This document shows positions 17,303 through 26,581 of a DNA stretch of 64,000 bases, piece by piece. Source of the stretch: Bacteroidaceae bacterium (GTDB taxonomy: Bacteria > Bacteroidota > Bacteroidia > Bacteroidales > Bacteroidaceae); assembly GCA_017427065.1 (NCBI GenBank), contig JAFRTL010000016.1, positions 1 to 64,000 of the forward strand. Reading direction: 5' to 3'. The position numbers and the translations under genes were made by a program. A model generated the notes under the pieces. It worked only from the letters and a program-made list of their open reading frames with translations, ran no database searches and had not been told where the DNA came from. The number at the start of each line of letters is the position of its first letter. The first letter of the stretch is position 1.

Positions 17303-18412
17303 ATGATATTAAAAAGGATTTCTATACTCAATTACAAGAATTTGCAGCAGGTGGAGTTGCAGTTTTCTCCCAAACTGAATTGTCTTTTGGGGCAAAACGG
17401 TATGGGAAAGACCAACTTGCTGGATGCCATCTATTACTTGTCGTTCTGTAAGAGTATGGGGAATCCGATAGATTCGCAGAATATTTTCCATGAGGCCGAC
17501 TTCTTCATGATCCAGGGTTTCTATGAGATGGGGGATGGTAGCATGGAAGAGATTTCGTGTGGTACCAAGCGCAAGCAGAAGAAGCAGTTCAAGCGCAACA
17601 AGAAGGAGTACCAACGTCTTTCGGAGCATATCGGCTTCATCCCTCTGGTAATGGTATCTCCTGATGACCAAGCCTTGATCTTGGGTGGCAGTGACGAGCG
17701 TCGCAAGTTCATGGATGTGGTGATAGCACAGTATGACAAGGAGTATCTGGATGCCTTGATCCGATACAACAAGGCATTGGTGCAGCGCAATGTGCTGCTG
17801 AAGAGTGAGGTGCCTGTGGAGGATGATGTGTTCTTGGCTTGGGAAGGGATCATGGCTGTTTCTGGGGAGGCTGTCTATCGGAAACGTCAGGCGTTCATCG
17901 AGGAGTTTATCCCGATTTTTCAGAAATACTATTCGTTTATTTCGGGGGATAAGGAGGAGGTGTCTCTGGCTTATACGTCGCATGCACAACAAGGGGGCTT
18001 GATGGCGCAGTTTGCTGCGCTGCGTGAGCGCGAGAAGATCATCGGCTTCTCCATGCATGGCATCCACAAGGATGAGCTGGAGATGCGTCTGGGAGGCTTC
18101 CCCATTAAGCGGGAAGGTTCGCAAGGGCAGAACAAGACGTATCTCGTGGCGCTGAAGCTGGCACAGTTTGAGTTCTTGAAACGTACCAGTAGGCAATGTC
18201 CGTTGCTGTTGCTGGATGATATCTTCGACAAGCTGGATGCGCAGCGTGTGGAGCAGATCTTGAAGCTGGTGGGCAGTGATGACTTCGGACAGATTTTCAT
18301 CACGGATACCAACAGGGAGAACATGGATTACATCTTGCAAAAGATTGGTGGCGACTACCAGCTTTTCCTTGTGGAGGACGGGGCTATCACGCCTATGGAG
18401 GTTCAATCATAA
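17303..18412 (+). CDS. recF: DNA replication and repair protein RecF
   Basis: 369 residues, typical RecF size. RecF is an SMC-like ATPase that loads RecA at gapped DNA with RecO and RecR. The N-terminus ISILNYKNLQQVELQFSP is followed by Walker A GQNGMGKTNLL (Lys36), the arm region with SEHIGFIPLVMVSPDDQALILGG and RRKFMD, a signature-like segment SQGQNKTYLVALKLAQ, and Walker B LLLLDDIFDKLD, with a D-loop next to IFITDTN. The DciA-like gene follows after 12 nt, the same pairing seen in many bacteria, so the two are probably co-transcribed. Confidence 0.96.
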   Translation: MILKRISILNYKNLQQVELQFSPKLNCLLGQNGMGKTNLLDAIYYLSFCKSMGNPIDSQNIFHEADFFMIQGFYEMGDGSMEEISCGTKRKQKKQFKRNKKEYQRLSEHIGFIPLVMVSPDDQALILGGSDERRKFMDVVIAQYDKEYLDALIRYNKALVQRNVLLKSEVPVEDDVFLAWEGIMAVSGEAVYRKRQAFIEEFIPIFQKYYSFISGDKEEVSLAYTSHAQQGGLMAQFAALREREKIIGFSMHGIHKDELEMRLGGFPIKREGSQGQNKTYLVALKLAQFEFLKRTSRQCPLLLLDDIFDKLDAQRVEQILKLVGSDDFGQIFITDTNRENMDYILQKIGGDYQLFLVEDGAITPMEVQS

Positions 18413-18424
18413 GACTATAGGCGT

Positions 18425-18715
18425 ATGAAGAAACGTGATGCACAACCTGTTGGCCGGCTGATAAGGCAATTCCTGCGTTCGGAATGCCTGGAGTCGCCTC
18501 TGAATGAACGGCGACTGCTGAATGCGTGGAATGAGGTGATGGGGCCTGTCATCTCTGGCTATACACGTGAACTCTATATCAAGAATCAGGTGCTCTTCGT
18601 ACATCTGTCGTCTGCGGCTCTGAGGCAGGAATTGATGATGGAACGTAAGCGACTGGTGGAACGCCTGAACGAACATGTAGGGGCGCAGGTGATCACGGAC
18701 GTGGTGCTGCGTTAA
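18425..18715 (+). CDS. DciA-like (DUF721) protein
   Basis: 96 residues. DUF721/DciA proteins help load or recruit the replicative helicase DnaB where DnaC is absent. The sequence has the short N-terminal helix, LNERRLLNAWNEVMGPVISGYTRELYIKNQVLFVHLSSAALRQELMMERKRLVERLN and a last strand VITDVVLR, all family-typical. It lies 12 nt after recF and overlaps the convergent PHP gene by 4 nt at its stop. The helicase-loading role is inferred from DciA in other bacteria. Confidence 0.88.
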   Translation: MKKRDAQPVGRLIRQFLRSECLESPLNERRLLNAWNEVMGPVISGYTRELYIKNQVLFVHLSSAALRQELMMERKRLVERLNEHVGAQVITDVVLR

Positions 18716-19494
18716 AGGGGGAGGGTTTCCAATCTCTTGATACCCAACTTTTCCAAAAACTTCAGGGCTTTGTCGTAGTATCTGGATGTTTCCAGCATAT
18801 AAGGCTGGTGGGCATCTATTCCGATAATGGTTTCGCAACCTTCTTCTTTTACGATCTGCCAGAAATCAGGATAAGGAAAGAGTGTTTCGCCTGTCGCTTC
18901 ACAATAGGCGGCACAGCCCAGATTGTACTCCAAAGGCAAGCCTCGCTTCTTGGCTTCTCTGCAGATGTTGCGTGACACTTCCTCGCAATGCTTGTCGAAT
19001 TGCGGATAGGCTCCCATGAAAAGGTCGGGATGGGCCAGATAGGTGTAATAGCCTGTCTCCATGCCTTCCAGCACACTTTGCTCGTATAGGTGGAGCATGT
19101 GCTCATCAGTGGTACTCATGCCAAAGTAAGTACTCTCTTCATCAGAAGGGTAGTGGTGGTTGCCAAAAATCAGGTAGTCGAGTCCAAAGGCTTCCTTGAG
19201 TTCACTGAGCCATGAACGCATCGCAGGGTAGTATTCGCATTCCAATCCGATCTTGATGTCCAACCTTCCTTCGTATTGCTCTTTCAATGTACGTAGGCTT
19301 AGTACGTAACCTTCCAGTTCTGAAGGCAACATGCGGGTCCTGGATACGAAACCTGATGCATAGGGCCAAGGGGTGTGGTCGGAGAATCCTAGAATCTCAT
19401 AGCCTCCCTTGATGGCGCTAAGTACATAGTCTTCATCGCTCCCAGTGGCATGGTGGCAGCGACTGGTATGGGTGTGGTAGTTGGCCTTTGTCAT
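18712..19494 (-). CDS. PHP-domain histidinol-phosphatase-like hydrolase
   Basis: 260 residues. It starts with NYHTHTSRCHHATG, the first metal-binding motif of PHP phosphoesterases. Further histidines and acids follow: GFSDHTPWP, LECEYYP, FGNHHYPSD, YLAHPDLF, LEYNLGC and IGIDAHQPYM near the C-terminus. This matches HisJ-type histidinol phosphatases (last but one step of histidine synthesis), but stand-alone PHP proteins also act on other phosphoesters, and no his gene is nearby. Last gene of a six-gene operon; it overlaps the upstream gene by 4 nt. Confidence 0.87.
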   Translation of the reverse strand: MTKANYHTHTSRCHHATGSDEDYVLSAIKGGYEILGFSDHTPWPYASGFVSRTRMLPSELEGYVLSLRTLKEQYEGRLDIKIGLECEYYPAMRSWLSELKEAFGLDYLIFGNHHYPSDEESTYFGMSTTDEHMLHLYEQSVLEGMETGYYTYLAHPDLFMGAYPQFDKHCEEVSRNICREAKKRGLPLEYNLGCAAYCEATGETLFPYPDFWQIVKEEGCETIIGIDAHQPYMLETSRYYDKALKFLEKLGIKRLETLPL

Positions 19495-20018
19495 AGGGTG
19501 ATGATTTTATCCATGGGGATGTCTTGGACATCTGTGGGAACGGTGTCCACCAGCTGATAAGGGAAGCAGATGCCTATCTTCTTGGCATTGGTCAGCTTGG
19601 GAAGCAGACGGTCGTAGAACCCTTTTCCTCTGCCTAGGCGTTTCCCTTCCTTATCGAAAGCCATGCCTGGCACTACAACCAGTTCTATCTGGTCAAATGC
19701 CTCGAATGTCTCTCCTTCTGGTTCCTGAATGCCAAAGGTGCCTTCATGAAGTTGGCCTTGAAATTCCTTGAGTTCCAACTCTTCTCCTTTCACAACGGGG
19801 AGCAACAGGTGCTTCTTCTGGTAATAGCGTGCCACCAAGGAATGGGTATCTACTTCATCAGGGAGAGAGTAATAGAGTAGGACGGTCTGTGCATGCAGAA
19901 AATCTTCATCGGCTTCCAACTTCTGGATGATGGTAGCCGACTGTTCATCTTTGAGCGAAGAAAAAAGGTCTTTCTGCGCTTTGATGAATCGACGAAGATT
20001 TTTCTTGTCGATGCTCAT
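19491..20018 (-). CDS. 5-formyltetrahydrofolate cyclo-ligase
   Basis: 175 residues, the family length. It converts 5-formyl-THF to 5,10-methenyl-THF with ATP. Recognisable blocks are the N-terminal KKNLRRFIKAQK, the FYSLPDEVDT-like segment, HEGTFGIQEPEG, LVVVPGMAFDKEGKRLGRGKGFYDRLL (the nucleotide- and folate-binding signature) and IGICFPYQLVDTVPTDVQDIPMD. It overlaps the neighbours by 4 nt on each side, which points to translational coupling within the operon. Confidence 0.93.
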   Translation of the reverse strand: MSIDKKNLRRFIKAQKDLFSSLKDEQSATIIQKLEADEDFLHAQTVLLYYSLPDEVDTHSLVARYYQKKHLLLPVVKGEELELKEFQGQLHEGTFGIQEPEGETFEAFDQIELVVVPGMAFDKEGKRLGRGKGFYDRLLPKLTNAKKIGICFPYQLVDTVPTDVQDIPMDKIITL

Positions 20019-21649
20019 GACTGGTTCTCAGGTGCTTTGGGGAAGGCATCGCCGTTCTTCAATATCTCCATGGCCTTCAAGACGGCATTGTCGTCTTGGT
20101 TAAGGAACTGGATGTAGGGTTGCTGACCTAAGATATTGTAGATGATGCCTCCAAGTACGTTGCGCTCTATCAACTTGTACGACTTGCTTATCAGCAGGTT
20201 GCGACGCTTGATGCCCTTACTGTCGGCATACACCAGGAATTTATCTACAATGTTGTGCTGACGCAGGTATTTCACCATCTTCTCCACATCCTTCAGTTCG
20301 TTAAGCTTGGCACGGTTGGTGTCGCTGTAGTTGAAGCAGAACTGCTGGATGATGCGCTTGTTGCTGACTTCGATCAGATAGGAGGTCACACCTGTGGTAT
20401 CTTGGGCTACAAAGACATCGGGCATGATGCCTCCTCCTCCATATACGGGGCGACCTAAGATGGTGTGGTATTCGTCATCGGTATTCAACTTGATGCTATC
20501 TGCAGAGAAGAACTCCCCGTGCTCGTAGCGATTCAGCCAGTCCATCTCATAGGCTTCGTCCTTTCCATTTTCATACGGACGCTGGATGCAACGGCCTGAT
20601 GGGGTATAGTAGCGTGCGATGGTGAGGCGGATACCAGACCCGTCGCTGAAGTCGATAGGTTGTTGTACCAGTCCTTTACCAAAGGTACGACGCCCTACGA
20701 TGGTTCCACGATCATTGTCCTGAATGGCTCCTGCAAAGATCTCACTGGCTGAAGCCGAACCTTCGTTCACCAGAACTACCAATGGCATGCGCTGTACGCT
20801 ACCTGTTCCATTGGCATATTCCATCTGGCGTGGGTACTTGCGACCTTGGGCGAACACAATGAGTTGGCCTTCTGGAAGGAACTCGTTGGCCATGCGTATG
20901 GCAGCATCCATGAAACCACCCGTATTGTCGCGCAGGTCTATGATGATGCCCTTGCAATTCTGATGGGTAAGTTGGGCTAAGGCATTCAGCAGTTCCACAT
21001 GTGTCTCCCTGCCAAACTTGCTGATTTGGATATAGCCAAAGTCCTTGTCGATCATATAGGCTGCTTCCACCGTGTTTTGTGGAATGTCTCCACGAATGAT
21101 GTTGAAGTCTAGCAGCTCTTTTTCAGACGCACGTTTCACGCTGATTTTCACTTGCGATCCCTTCGGACCCTTCAGACGACGCTTGGCTTCATTCTCTGTC
21201 ACTATCTTACCAACGAACAGCGTATCATTCACTTTCACGATGCGGTCGCCTGCCATCACGCCCACCTTTTCAGAAGGGCCACCAGCCACCACGCTGTTGA
21301 CATGGATGGTGTCATCCTGTATCTGGAACTGGATGCCTATGCCACTGAAGCTGGCTTCCAACTCTGAGTTGACATCCTCATAGCTCTGTGCTGGGATATA
21401 GGTGGAGTGGGGGTCTAGTTCTGCCAATATCTGAGGCAGTGCGTCCTCCACCAACTTATCCATATTGACGGTGTCCACATATTGGTCGTCCACTACACGC
21501 AGCAAGGCGTTCAGCTTATTGGACGAGCCATTGATGATGCCCAAGCGGTTTCCACCATAGTTGCGGGCATAGAACGTACCTACCAGAATACCCACTATCA
21601 CACTGATGGCGATGATTAGTGGAGTGAAACGTAACGGTCTGTTGCTCAT
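20015..21649 (-). CDS. S41-family C-terminal processing peptidase
   Basis: 544 residues. One N-terminal membrane segment or signal anchor (about 10-28) puts the enzyme in the periplasm. A PDZ domain (about 90-175, with GIGIQFQIQDDTIHVNSVVAGGPSEKVGVMAGDRI) precedes the S41 catalytic core. The core has IIIDLRDNTGG, NEGSASASEIF with nucleophile Ser300, and RTFGKGLVQ with general base Lys325, spaced 25 residues as in CtpA/Prc. A further C-terminal helical region follows. It cleaves or trims periplasmic proteins near their C-termini. Fourth gene of the six-gene operon; the 4-nt overlap with the cyclo-ligase gene is clear. Confidence 0.94.
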   Translation of the reverse strand: MSNRPLRFTPLIIAISVIVGILVGTFYARNYGGNRLGIINGSSNKLNALLRVVDDQYVDTVNMDKLVEDALPQILAELDPHSTYIPAQSYEDVNSELEASFSGIGIQFQIQDDTIHVNSVVAGGPSEKVGVMAGDRIVKVNDTLFVGKIVTENEAKRRLKGPKGSQVKISVKRASEKELLDFNIIRGDIPQNTVEAAYMIDKDFGYIQISKFGRETHVELLNALAQLTHQNCKGIIIDLRDNTGGFMDAAIRMANEFLPEGQLIVFAQGRKYPRQMEYANGTGSVQRMPLVVLVNEGSASASEIFAGAIQDNDRGTIVGRRTFGKGLVQQPIDFSDGSGIRLTIARYYTPSGRCIQRPYENGKDEAYEMDWLNRYEHGEFFSADSIKLNTDDEYHTILGRPVYGGGGIMPDVFVAQDTTGVTSYLIEVSNKRIIQQFCFNYSDTNRAKLNELKDVEKMVKYLRQHNIVDKFLVYADSKGIKRRNLLISKSYKLIERNVLGGIIYNILGQQPYIQFLNQDDNAVLKAMEILKNGDAFPKAPENQS

Positions 21650-21660
21650 TTTCTTTTGCT

Positions 21661-22101
21661 TTATTCAGTCTTGTTGATATCCATATAAATCACATCGATG
21701 CCTGCACGCTCCAATAACCTGAGGCCATCGTCGAGGCGATACTTCTGTGAATACACCACGCGCTTGATGCCTGCCTGTATGATGAGTTTGGCACACTCGA
21801 TACAAGGGGAATCTGTGACATAGAGCGTGGCTCCATCACTGCTGTTGTGTGAACGTGCGATCTTCGTGATGGCATTGGCCTCTGCATGGAGCACGTAAGG
21901 CTTTGTCACGTTGTTCTCCTCGCATACATTCTCAAACCCAGAGGGGGTACCATTGTAACCATCAGAGATGATCATCTTGTTCTTCACGATCAGCGCTCCC
22001 ACCTGTCTGCGTTGGCAGTAGGAGTTCTCTGCCCAAATCTTCGCCATACGCAGGTAGCGTACGTCCAATGCTTTCTTTTTCTCTTCTTCTTTCTGGCTCA
22101 T
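21661..22101 (-). CDS. Deoxycytidylate deaminase-family protein (ComEB-like)
   Basis: 146 residues. Zinc-dependent deaminase motifs are complete: HAEANAI (His ligand and catalytic Glu) and PCIECAKLIIQAGI (two Cys ligands). The LLEVRY-type start is replaced by DVRYLRMAKIWAENSYCQRRQVGALIV, typical of dCMP deaminases. The reaction is dCMP to dUMP, feeding dTMP synthesis; cytoplasmic. It follows the DUF4847 gene after 6 nt and precedes the S41 protease gene by 11 nt. Confidence 0.93.
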   Translation of the reverse strand: MSQKEEEKKKALDVRYLRMAKIWAENSYCQRRQVGALIVKNKMIISDGYNGTPSGFENVCEENNVTKPYVLHAEANAITKIARSHNSSDGATLYVTDSPCIECAKLIIQAGIKRVVYSQKYRLDDGLRLLERAGIDVIYMDINKTE

Positions 22102-22107
22102 GTCCTC

Positions 22108-22629
22108 TTATTTTTTAGGAACTAGGGCGATAACCCTTGTCAGTTGTCCGTCCTTGAAATGTATATATAAATTAGAATTGTCTCCAGTGTATTTATACAC
22201 GTTGGCAGATAGTCCTCTGATGAAAGCCTTTGCCAACACATCGCTATCTGTGCCTTTCCATTTCACGTCAGAGAATTGCAGGGCTCGGCTGTCTCCATCA
22301 GCAGTCCAATATCCTTCCACTGTGGCATTGACAGCCCTTCCCTCGAACGTGCCACCCATCTTTCCTGTATTCAGCAGTCCTCCCTTGAATAGCAGGTTGT
22401 AGTTGCTCTTGTCCTTGGCCAACTCATTGCTTGCTTTGTAGGCTTCTTCAGGATCCTCGAGCCCTTCCCAGAAATCAATGGGGGTAGAGGGTTGACCGTC
22501 TGGAAAGATATAGCTCATCTTCCACGTCTTACCTGTGAAGATCTCCATCACATCGTCTTCACGTTCGCAACTGCAAAGACTGATGGACAGCACTGCCAAT
22601 AATAATATAATAGGTGTAAATCTTCTCAT
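22108..22629 (-). CDS. Small lipoprotein, DUF4847-like
   Basis: 173 residues. The lipobox is SLCSC (Cys20) and the mature part is a compact beta-rich domain (KTWKMSYIF, NLLFKGGLLNTGKMGGTFEGRAV, VEGYWTADGD, NLYIHFKDGQLTRVIAL). It looks like the Bacteroidales family DUF4847, which as far as I recall sits between an M3 peptidase and a dCMP deaminase gene in related genomes; both neighbours are found here. Function unknown. Overlaps the M3 peptidase gene by 4 nt. Confidence 0.72.
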   Translation of the reverse strand: MRRFTPIILLLAVLSISLCSCEREDDVMEIFTGKTWKMSYIFPDGQPSTPIDFWEGLEDPEEAYKASNELAKDKSNYNLLFKGGLLNTGKMGGTFEGRAVNATVEGYWTADGDSRALQFSDVKWKGTDSDVLAKAFIRGLSANVYKYTGDNSNLYIHFKDGQLTRVIALVPKK

Positions 22630-24665
22630 CGCTTTATACCATTTCTGATTAACAATGCATCGATGGTTGGCGCTTTCCCTCTGAATCGCTTATAGAGCGT
22701 CATGGGATGCTCTGTACCACCTCTGGAAAGCACATGCTCACGCAGTGAGGCTGCCACTTCCTGATTGAAGATGCCCTTTTCCTTGAACAGGGCAAAGGCA
22801 TCGGCATCTAGCACTTCTGCCCATTTGTAGCTGTAATAACCAGCTGCATATCCACCTGCGAAGATATGAGAGAACTGTACGCTCATGCAGGTGCCTTCTG
22901 CTTGAGGCAACACTTGTGTGCGCTTCCACGCCTCACGCTCGTAAGGGATAACTTCTCCCTCAAAAGGTTCTGTGCGGGTGTACCAAGCCATGTCGAGCAG
23001 TCCAAAACTCACTTGGCGCAAGCAGGCGTAGGCCACGTTGAAATTCTGAGAGTCGATGACCTTCTGCACCAATTCCTCTGGGATCAGTTCGCCTGTCTGA
23101 TAGTGGCGCGCAAAGGTATGCAAGAATTCCTTCTGTGTGGCATAGTTCTCCATAAACTGTGACGGCATTTCTACAAAGTCCCAATACACATTGGTACCAC
23201 TGAGACTTTGATAGGTGCTGTTGGCAAAGATCTCATGCAGACTATGTCCGAACTCATGCAGGAATGTTTCCACTTCTCCAAACGTAAGAAGGGCAGGCTT
23301 TTCCTTTGTGGGTTTGCTGAAGTTCATCACCAGTGAGACATGCGGACGAGAATTCTCCCCCGTTTCCGTATCTTTCCACTGTCCTTTATAATAGGTCATC
23401 CAAGCGCCACCTTGCTTACCAGCACGGGGGTGGAAGTCGGTATAGAGCACTGCCAGGTAACTGCCATCCTTGTCGAACACCTCATAAGCTTTCACATCGG
23501 GATGATAGACAGGAATCTCTTTGTTCTCCTTGAAGGTAATGCCATAAAGTCGCGTAGCTAAGCCAAATACTCCCTTGATGACATTGCCCAGTTCGAAGTA
23601 AGGACGCAGTTGCTCGTTATCATAGTCGAAACGACGTTCCTTCAACTTGTGGGCGTAGTAGCTCCAGTCCCAAGGCATCAGTTCAAACCCCTCACCTGCC
23701 AGTTCCTTGGCGATGGTGCGCACCTCATCCACTTCCTTTAGGGCCGTTGGGGTGTAAGCATCCAGCAGGTCGTCCAGCAGTTTATAGACGTTGGCTGTGT
23801 TTTCTGCCATGCGTCGTTCCAATTTATAGTCGGCATAGGTCTTATAGCCCAACAACTGGGCCAATTGTAAGCGCAGATTGACCAGTTGCTTCACGATCTC
23901 AAAGTTGTTGTGCTGGTTCGCATGCGTACAACGGGTGTTGTAAGCCATGTAGAGTTCTCGACGCAGCTCCCTGTCGTCAGCATACATCATGAAAGGCATG
24001 AAGCTAGGCGCATGGAGCGTAAACACCCATCCTTCCAATCCTTTTTCCTGTGCAGTTTCACGAGCTGCTACCTTACTGCTTTCAGGTAGACCTGCCAACT
24101 TGCTTTCCTCAGTGATGAGTAAGCGATAGTCATTGGTTTCCTTCAGTAAGTTTTCGCTGAATTGCAAAGTCAACAGACTCAGTTGGTTGGTCAGTTCCCT
24201 GTAGGTCTCCTTATCCTTCCCATCGAGATTGGCGCCATTACGGGCAAAACCTTCATAGATGTCTTCCAGCAATTTGTACTGTTCTTGTGACAAGTGGAGG
24301 TTCTCTCGTTGCTCATAGACTGCCTTTACGCGTTTGAAGAGGGCTTCGTTCAGAGAGAGGTTGTTGCCATGCTCACTAAGCAGTGGCATCAGCGTTTTAG
24401 CCAGTTCCTGCATCTCATCGTTGGTCTCAGCACTGAGCAGATTTTCGAAGACAGTAGTGGCACGTTCCAACAATCGTCCGCTACGCTCGAAGACCTCAAT
24501 GGTATTCTCAAAGGTAGGCGCTTCCGTATTGGCTGTCAGTGCATCAATCTCTGCCTGTTGCTGCTTGATGCCTTCGCGTATGGCTGGCTCGAAGTGTTCC
24601 AGCTTTATAAGATGGAAGGGAGGCACCCCATGGGGTGTCTTATATGTTTCGAAGAATGGATTCAT
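22626..24665 (-). CDS. M3-family metallopeptidase (dipeptidyl carboxypeptidase / oligopeptidase type)
   Basis: 679 residues, usual M3 length. The zinc motif HEFGHSLHE begins at His470, with the third ligand Glu about 25 residues later in the WDFVEMPSQ region. The C-terminal VQFSHIFAGGYAAGYYSYKWAEVLDADAF segment carries the Tyr/His residues that bind substrate in Dcp and oligopeptidase A. No signal peptide, so cytoplasmic; it degrades short peptides, as in Dcp or PrlC. First gene of the six-gene operon, with a -7 box TACCTTTG 24 nt upstream. Confidence 0.94.
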   Translation of the reverse strand: MNPFFETYKTPHGVPPFHLIKLEHFEPAIREGIKQQQAEIDALTANTEAPTFENTIEVFERSGRLLERATTVFENLLSAETNDEMQELAKTLMPLLSEHGNNLSLNEALFKRVKAVYEQRENLHLSQEQYKLLEDIYEGFARNGANLDGKDKETYRELTNQLSLLTLQFSENLLKETNDYRLLITEESKLAGLPESSKVAARETAQEKGLEGWVFTLHAPSFMPFMMYADDRELRRELYMAYNTRCTHANQHNNFEIVKQLVNLRLQLAQLLGYKTYADYKLERRMAENTANVYKLLDDLLDAYTPTALKEVDEVRTIAKELAGEGFELMPWDWSYYAHKLKERRFDYDNEQLRPYFELGNVIKGVFGLATRLYGITFKENKEIPVYHPDVKAYEVFDKDGSYLAVLYTDFHPRAGKQGGAWMTYYKGQWKDTETGENSRPHVSLVMNFSKPTKEKPALLTFGEVETFLHEFGHSLHEIFANSTYQSLSGTNVYWDFVEMPSQFMENYATQKEFLHTFARHYQTGELIPEELVQKVIDSQNFNVAYACLRQVSFGLLDMAWYTRTEPFEGEVIPYEREAWKRTQVLPQAEGTCMSVQFSHIFAGGYAAGYYSYKWAEVLDADAFALFKEKGIFNQEVAASLREHVLSRGGTEHPMTLYKRFRGKAPTIDALLIRNGIKR

Positions 24666-24689
24666 TTATTTCATTTGCTTATTAATGTG

Positions 24690-24697
24690 CAAAGGTA
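24690..24697 (-). promoter_or_regulatory. -7 box of the M3 peptidase operon
   Basis: TACCTTTG on the minus strand, 24 nt upstream of the ATG; no clear -33 element. Confidence 0.5.
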
Positions 24698-24782
24698 ACA
24701 CATTTCTAATAATTCACCGCATTCGAAATCGTAAATAGTATTAAAGTCTGAAAAGTTCTTCGCTTTAGGATAGGAGCATAAA

Positions 24783-24811
24783 AAAGCCGCCCATATTAAG
24801 TGGGCGGCTTT
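24783..24811 (-). terminator. Terminator of gapA
   Basis: AAAGCCGCCCA (24783-24793) and TGGGCGGCTTT (24801-24811), a perfect 11-bp GC-rich stem with a 7-nt loop, followed by T's in the minus-strand transcript, 21 nt after the gapA stop. Confidence 0.9.
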
Positions 24812-24832
24812 CATATTCGTATGTGTCTAAGA

Positions 24833-25861
24833 TTACTTCAACTCAGCCAGATACTTGATAGTGCGAACCATCTGAGAAGTGTAAGAGTTCTCATTGTCGT
24901 ACCAAGAAACAACCTGTACCTGATAAGTGTCATCGTCGATCTTAGAAACCATAGTCTGAGTAGCATCGAAGAGTGAACCGAACTTCATACCGATAACGTC
25001 AGAAGAAACGATCTGATCCTCAGTGTAACCAAATGACTCAGTACCAGCAGCCTTCATAGCAGCGTTGATACCTTCCTTAGTTACGTCCTTACCCTTAACT
25101 ACAGCTACCAAGATAGTAGTTGAACCAGTAGGAGTAGGAACACGCTGTGCAGAACCGATCAACTTACCGTTCAGCTCAGGAATTACCAAACCGATAGCCT
25201 TAGCAGCACCAGTTGAGTTAGGAACGATGTTCTGAGCACCAGCACGGCTACGACGAAGGTCACCCTTGCGCTGTGGGCCATCCAGAATCATCTGGTCGCC
25301 AGTGTAAGCGTGGATAGTTGACATGATACCGCTTACGATAGGAGCATACTTGTTCAGAGCGTCAGCCATAGGAGCCAAGCAGTTAGTGGTGCAAGATGCA
25401 GCTGAAATAACAGTATCAGCAGGAGTCAAAGTCTTATGGTTTACATTGTAAACGATAGTAGGCAGGTCATTGCCAGCAGGAGCAGAGATAACAACTTTCT
25501 TAGCACCAGCCTGGATGTGAGCAGAAGCCTTCTCCTTTGAAGTATAGAAACCAGTGCACTCCAGAACTACGTCTACGCCCAGTTCACCCCAAGGCAGTTC
25601 AGCTGCGTTAGGCTTTGCATAGATGGTAATTTCCTTACCGTCAACGATGATAGAGTTGTCTGTAGCCTCTACAGTGTGCTTGTTCTCACCGAACTTGCCA
25701 GCGAAGCCACCCTGAGCGGTGTCATACTTCAACAGGTGAGCGAGCATCTTAGGACTTGTCAAGTCGTTGATAGCTACTACTTCATAACCTTCAGCCTCGA
25801 ACATCTGACGGAAAGCGAGGCGACCGATACGGCCAAAACCGTTAATTGCAACTTTTGTCAT
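24833..25861 (-). CDS. gapA: Type I glyceraldehyde-3-phosphate dehydrogenase
   Basis: 342 residues. It converts glyceraldehyde-3-phosphate to 1,3-bisphosphoglycerate with NAD+, a cytoplasmic glycolytic step. The N-terminal Rossmann motif [14 protein letters not shown], the catalytic Cys157 in [12 protein letters not shown], His184 in [10 protein letters not shown], the [19 protein letters not shown] substrate loop and the [12 protein letters not shown] end all match. Codon use is strongly biased to favoured codons (AAG, GAA, GTA, and CTG/CAG regularly), as expected for a highly expressed gene. A single-gene unit with leader of about 75 nt and a strong terminator. Confidence 0.97.
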   Translation of the reverse strand: MTKVAINGFGRIGRLAFRQMFEAEGYEVVAINDLTSPKMLAHLLKYDTAQGGFAGKFGENKHTVEATDNSIIVDGKEITIYAKPNAAELPWGELGVDVVLECTGFYTSKEKASAHIQAGAKKVVISAPAGNDLPTIVYNVNHKTLTPADTVISAASCTTNCLAPMADALNKYAPIVSGIMSTIHAYTGDQMILDGPQRKGDLRRSRAGAQNIVPNSTGAAKAIGLVIPELNGKLIGSAQRVPTPTGSTTILVAVVKGKDVTKEGINAAMKAAGTESFGYTEDQIVSSDVIGMKFGSLFDATQTMVSKIDDDTYQVQVVSWYDNENSYTSQMVRTIKYLAELK

Positions 25862-25940
25862 TTGAATAAAAATTAATTGGTTTATTGTATTATTACTAAA
25901 ATCTTTTTTTAGTTCCTGTTAAATTTTTTCTTTTGCGATG

Positions 25941-25948
25941 CAAAATTA
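25941..25948 (-). promoter_or_regulatory. -7 box of gapA
   Basis: TAATTTTG on the minus strand, about 80 nt upstream of the ATG, leaving a long A/T-rich leader. Confidence 0.45.
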
Positions 25949-26009
25949 CGAAAAATCTTTTATATATTCGCATCATAAATACATATTTAATTATTAAAAA
26001 AGTAAAATT

Positions 26010-26441
26010 ATGGGATTTGTTAAAGAGTTTAAAGAGTTTGCCATGAAAGGCAACGTGATGGACATGGCTGTCGGTGTGATCATCGGTGGCGCGTTCGGTA
26101 AGATTGTAAGCTCATTGGTAAGTGACGTCCTTATGCCTATCGTGAGCCTGTGTACTGGTGGTATAGATTTTACCAATCTGTTCGTGAAGTTGAGCGGTGA
26201 AGGCAGCTATAATACGTTGGCTGAAGCTCAAGAGGCTGGTCAGTCTGTGATTGCCTATGGCCAGTTCATCCAGAACATTGTAGATTTTATCTGCGTAGCA
26301 CTCTGTGTATTCTTCATGATTAAGGCCATGAACAAGCTGAACAAGAAGAAAGAAGAAGAGGCTCCAGCACCAGAACCTCCAGCACCAAGCGCTGAGGAGA
26401 CTCTGCTTACTGAAATCCGCGACTTACTGAAGAACAAGTAA
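26010..26441 (+). CDS. mscL: Large-conductance mechanosensitive channel
   Basis: 143 residues. MscL is an inner-membrane homopentamer that releases solutes on hypo-osmotic shock. The N-terminal amphipathic helix ([41 protein letters not shown]) contains the pore-lining TM1 and is nearly canonical. TM2 is at about 87-110 ([21 protein letters not shown]), followed by the charged and proline-rich tail and the last helix [12 protein letters not shown]. The start follows an A-rich ribosome-binding region. A strong terminator separates it from the sigma-factor gene. Confidence 0.96.
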   Translation: MGFVKEFKEFAMKGNVMDMAVGVIIGGAFGKIVSSLVSDVLMPIVSLCTGGIDFTNLFVKLSGEGSYNTLAEAQEAGQSVIAYGQFIQNIVDFICVALCVFFMIKAMNKLNKKKEEEAPAPEPPAPSAEETLLTEIRDLLKNK

Positions 26442-26468
26442 TTACCGTCTTCAGAAATTTTATGATGA

Positions 26469-26511
26469 TGAAGACTATGCAGAAAAAATGTGCATAGTCT
26501 TCATTTTTTTT
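26469..26511 (+). terminator. Terminator of mscL
   Basis: TGAAGACTATGCA (26469-26481) and TGCATAGTCTTCA (26491-26503), a perfect 13-bp stem with a 9-nt loop, then eight T. Confidence 0.92.
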
Positions 26512-26543
26512 CAAAATCCTTGTGGTTTTTCCTGCGATGCCAT

Positions 26544-26550
26544 CGTCTAA
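26544..26550 (+). promoter_or_regulatory. Possible ECF-type -10 element for the sigma-factor gene
   Basis: CGTCTAA lies 31 nt upstream of the chosen start and resembles the -10 element (CGTC-like) used by many ECF sigma factors. No TAnnTTTG box was found here. The -35 element is not clear, so autoregulation is only suggested. Confidence 0.35.
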
Positions 26551-26581
26551 CGGGCAAAAGCACTTAATGAGAAAAGGATGT

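Noticed and set aside
17309..18406. Open frame of 365 codons antisense to recF
   Set aside because: Mirror of RecF with no ribosome-binding site or recognisable domain; recF is unambiguous.
26469..26511. Long perfect hairpin considered as a small RNA
   Set aside because: It follows mscL directly and ends in eight T, so a terminator is enough.
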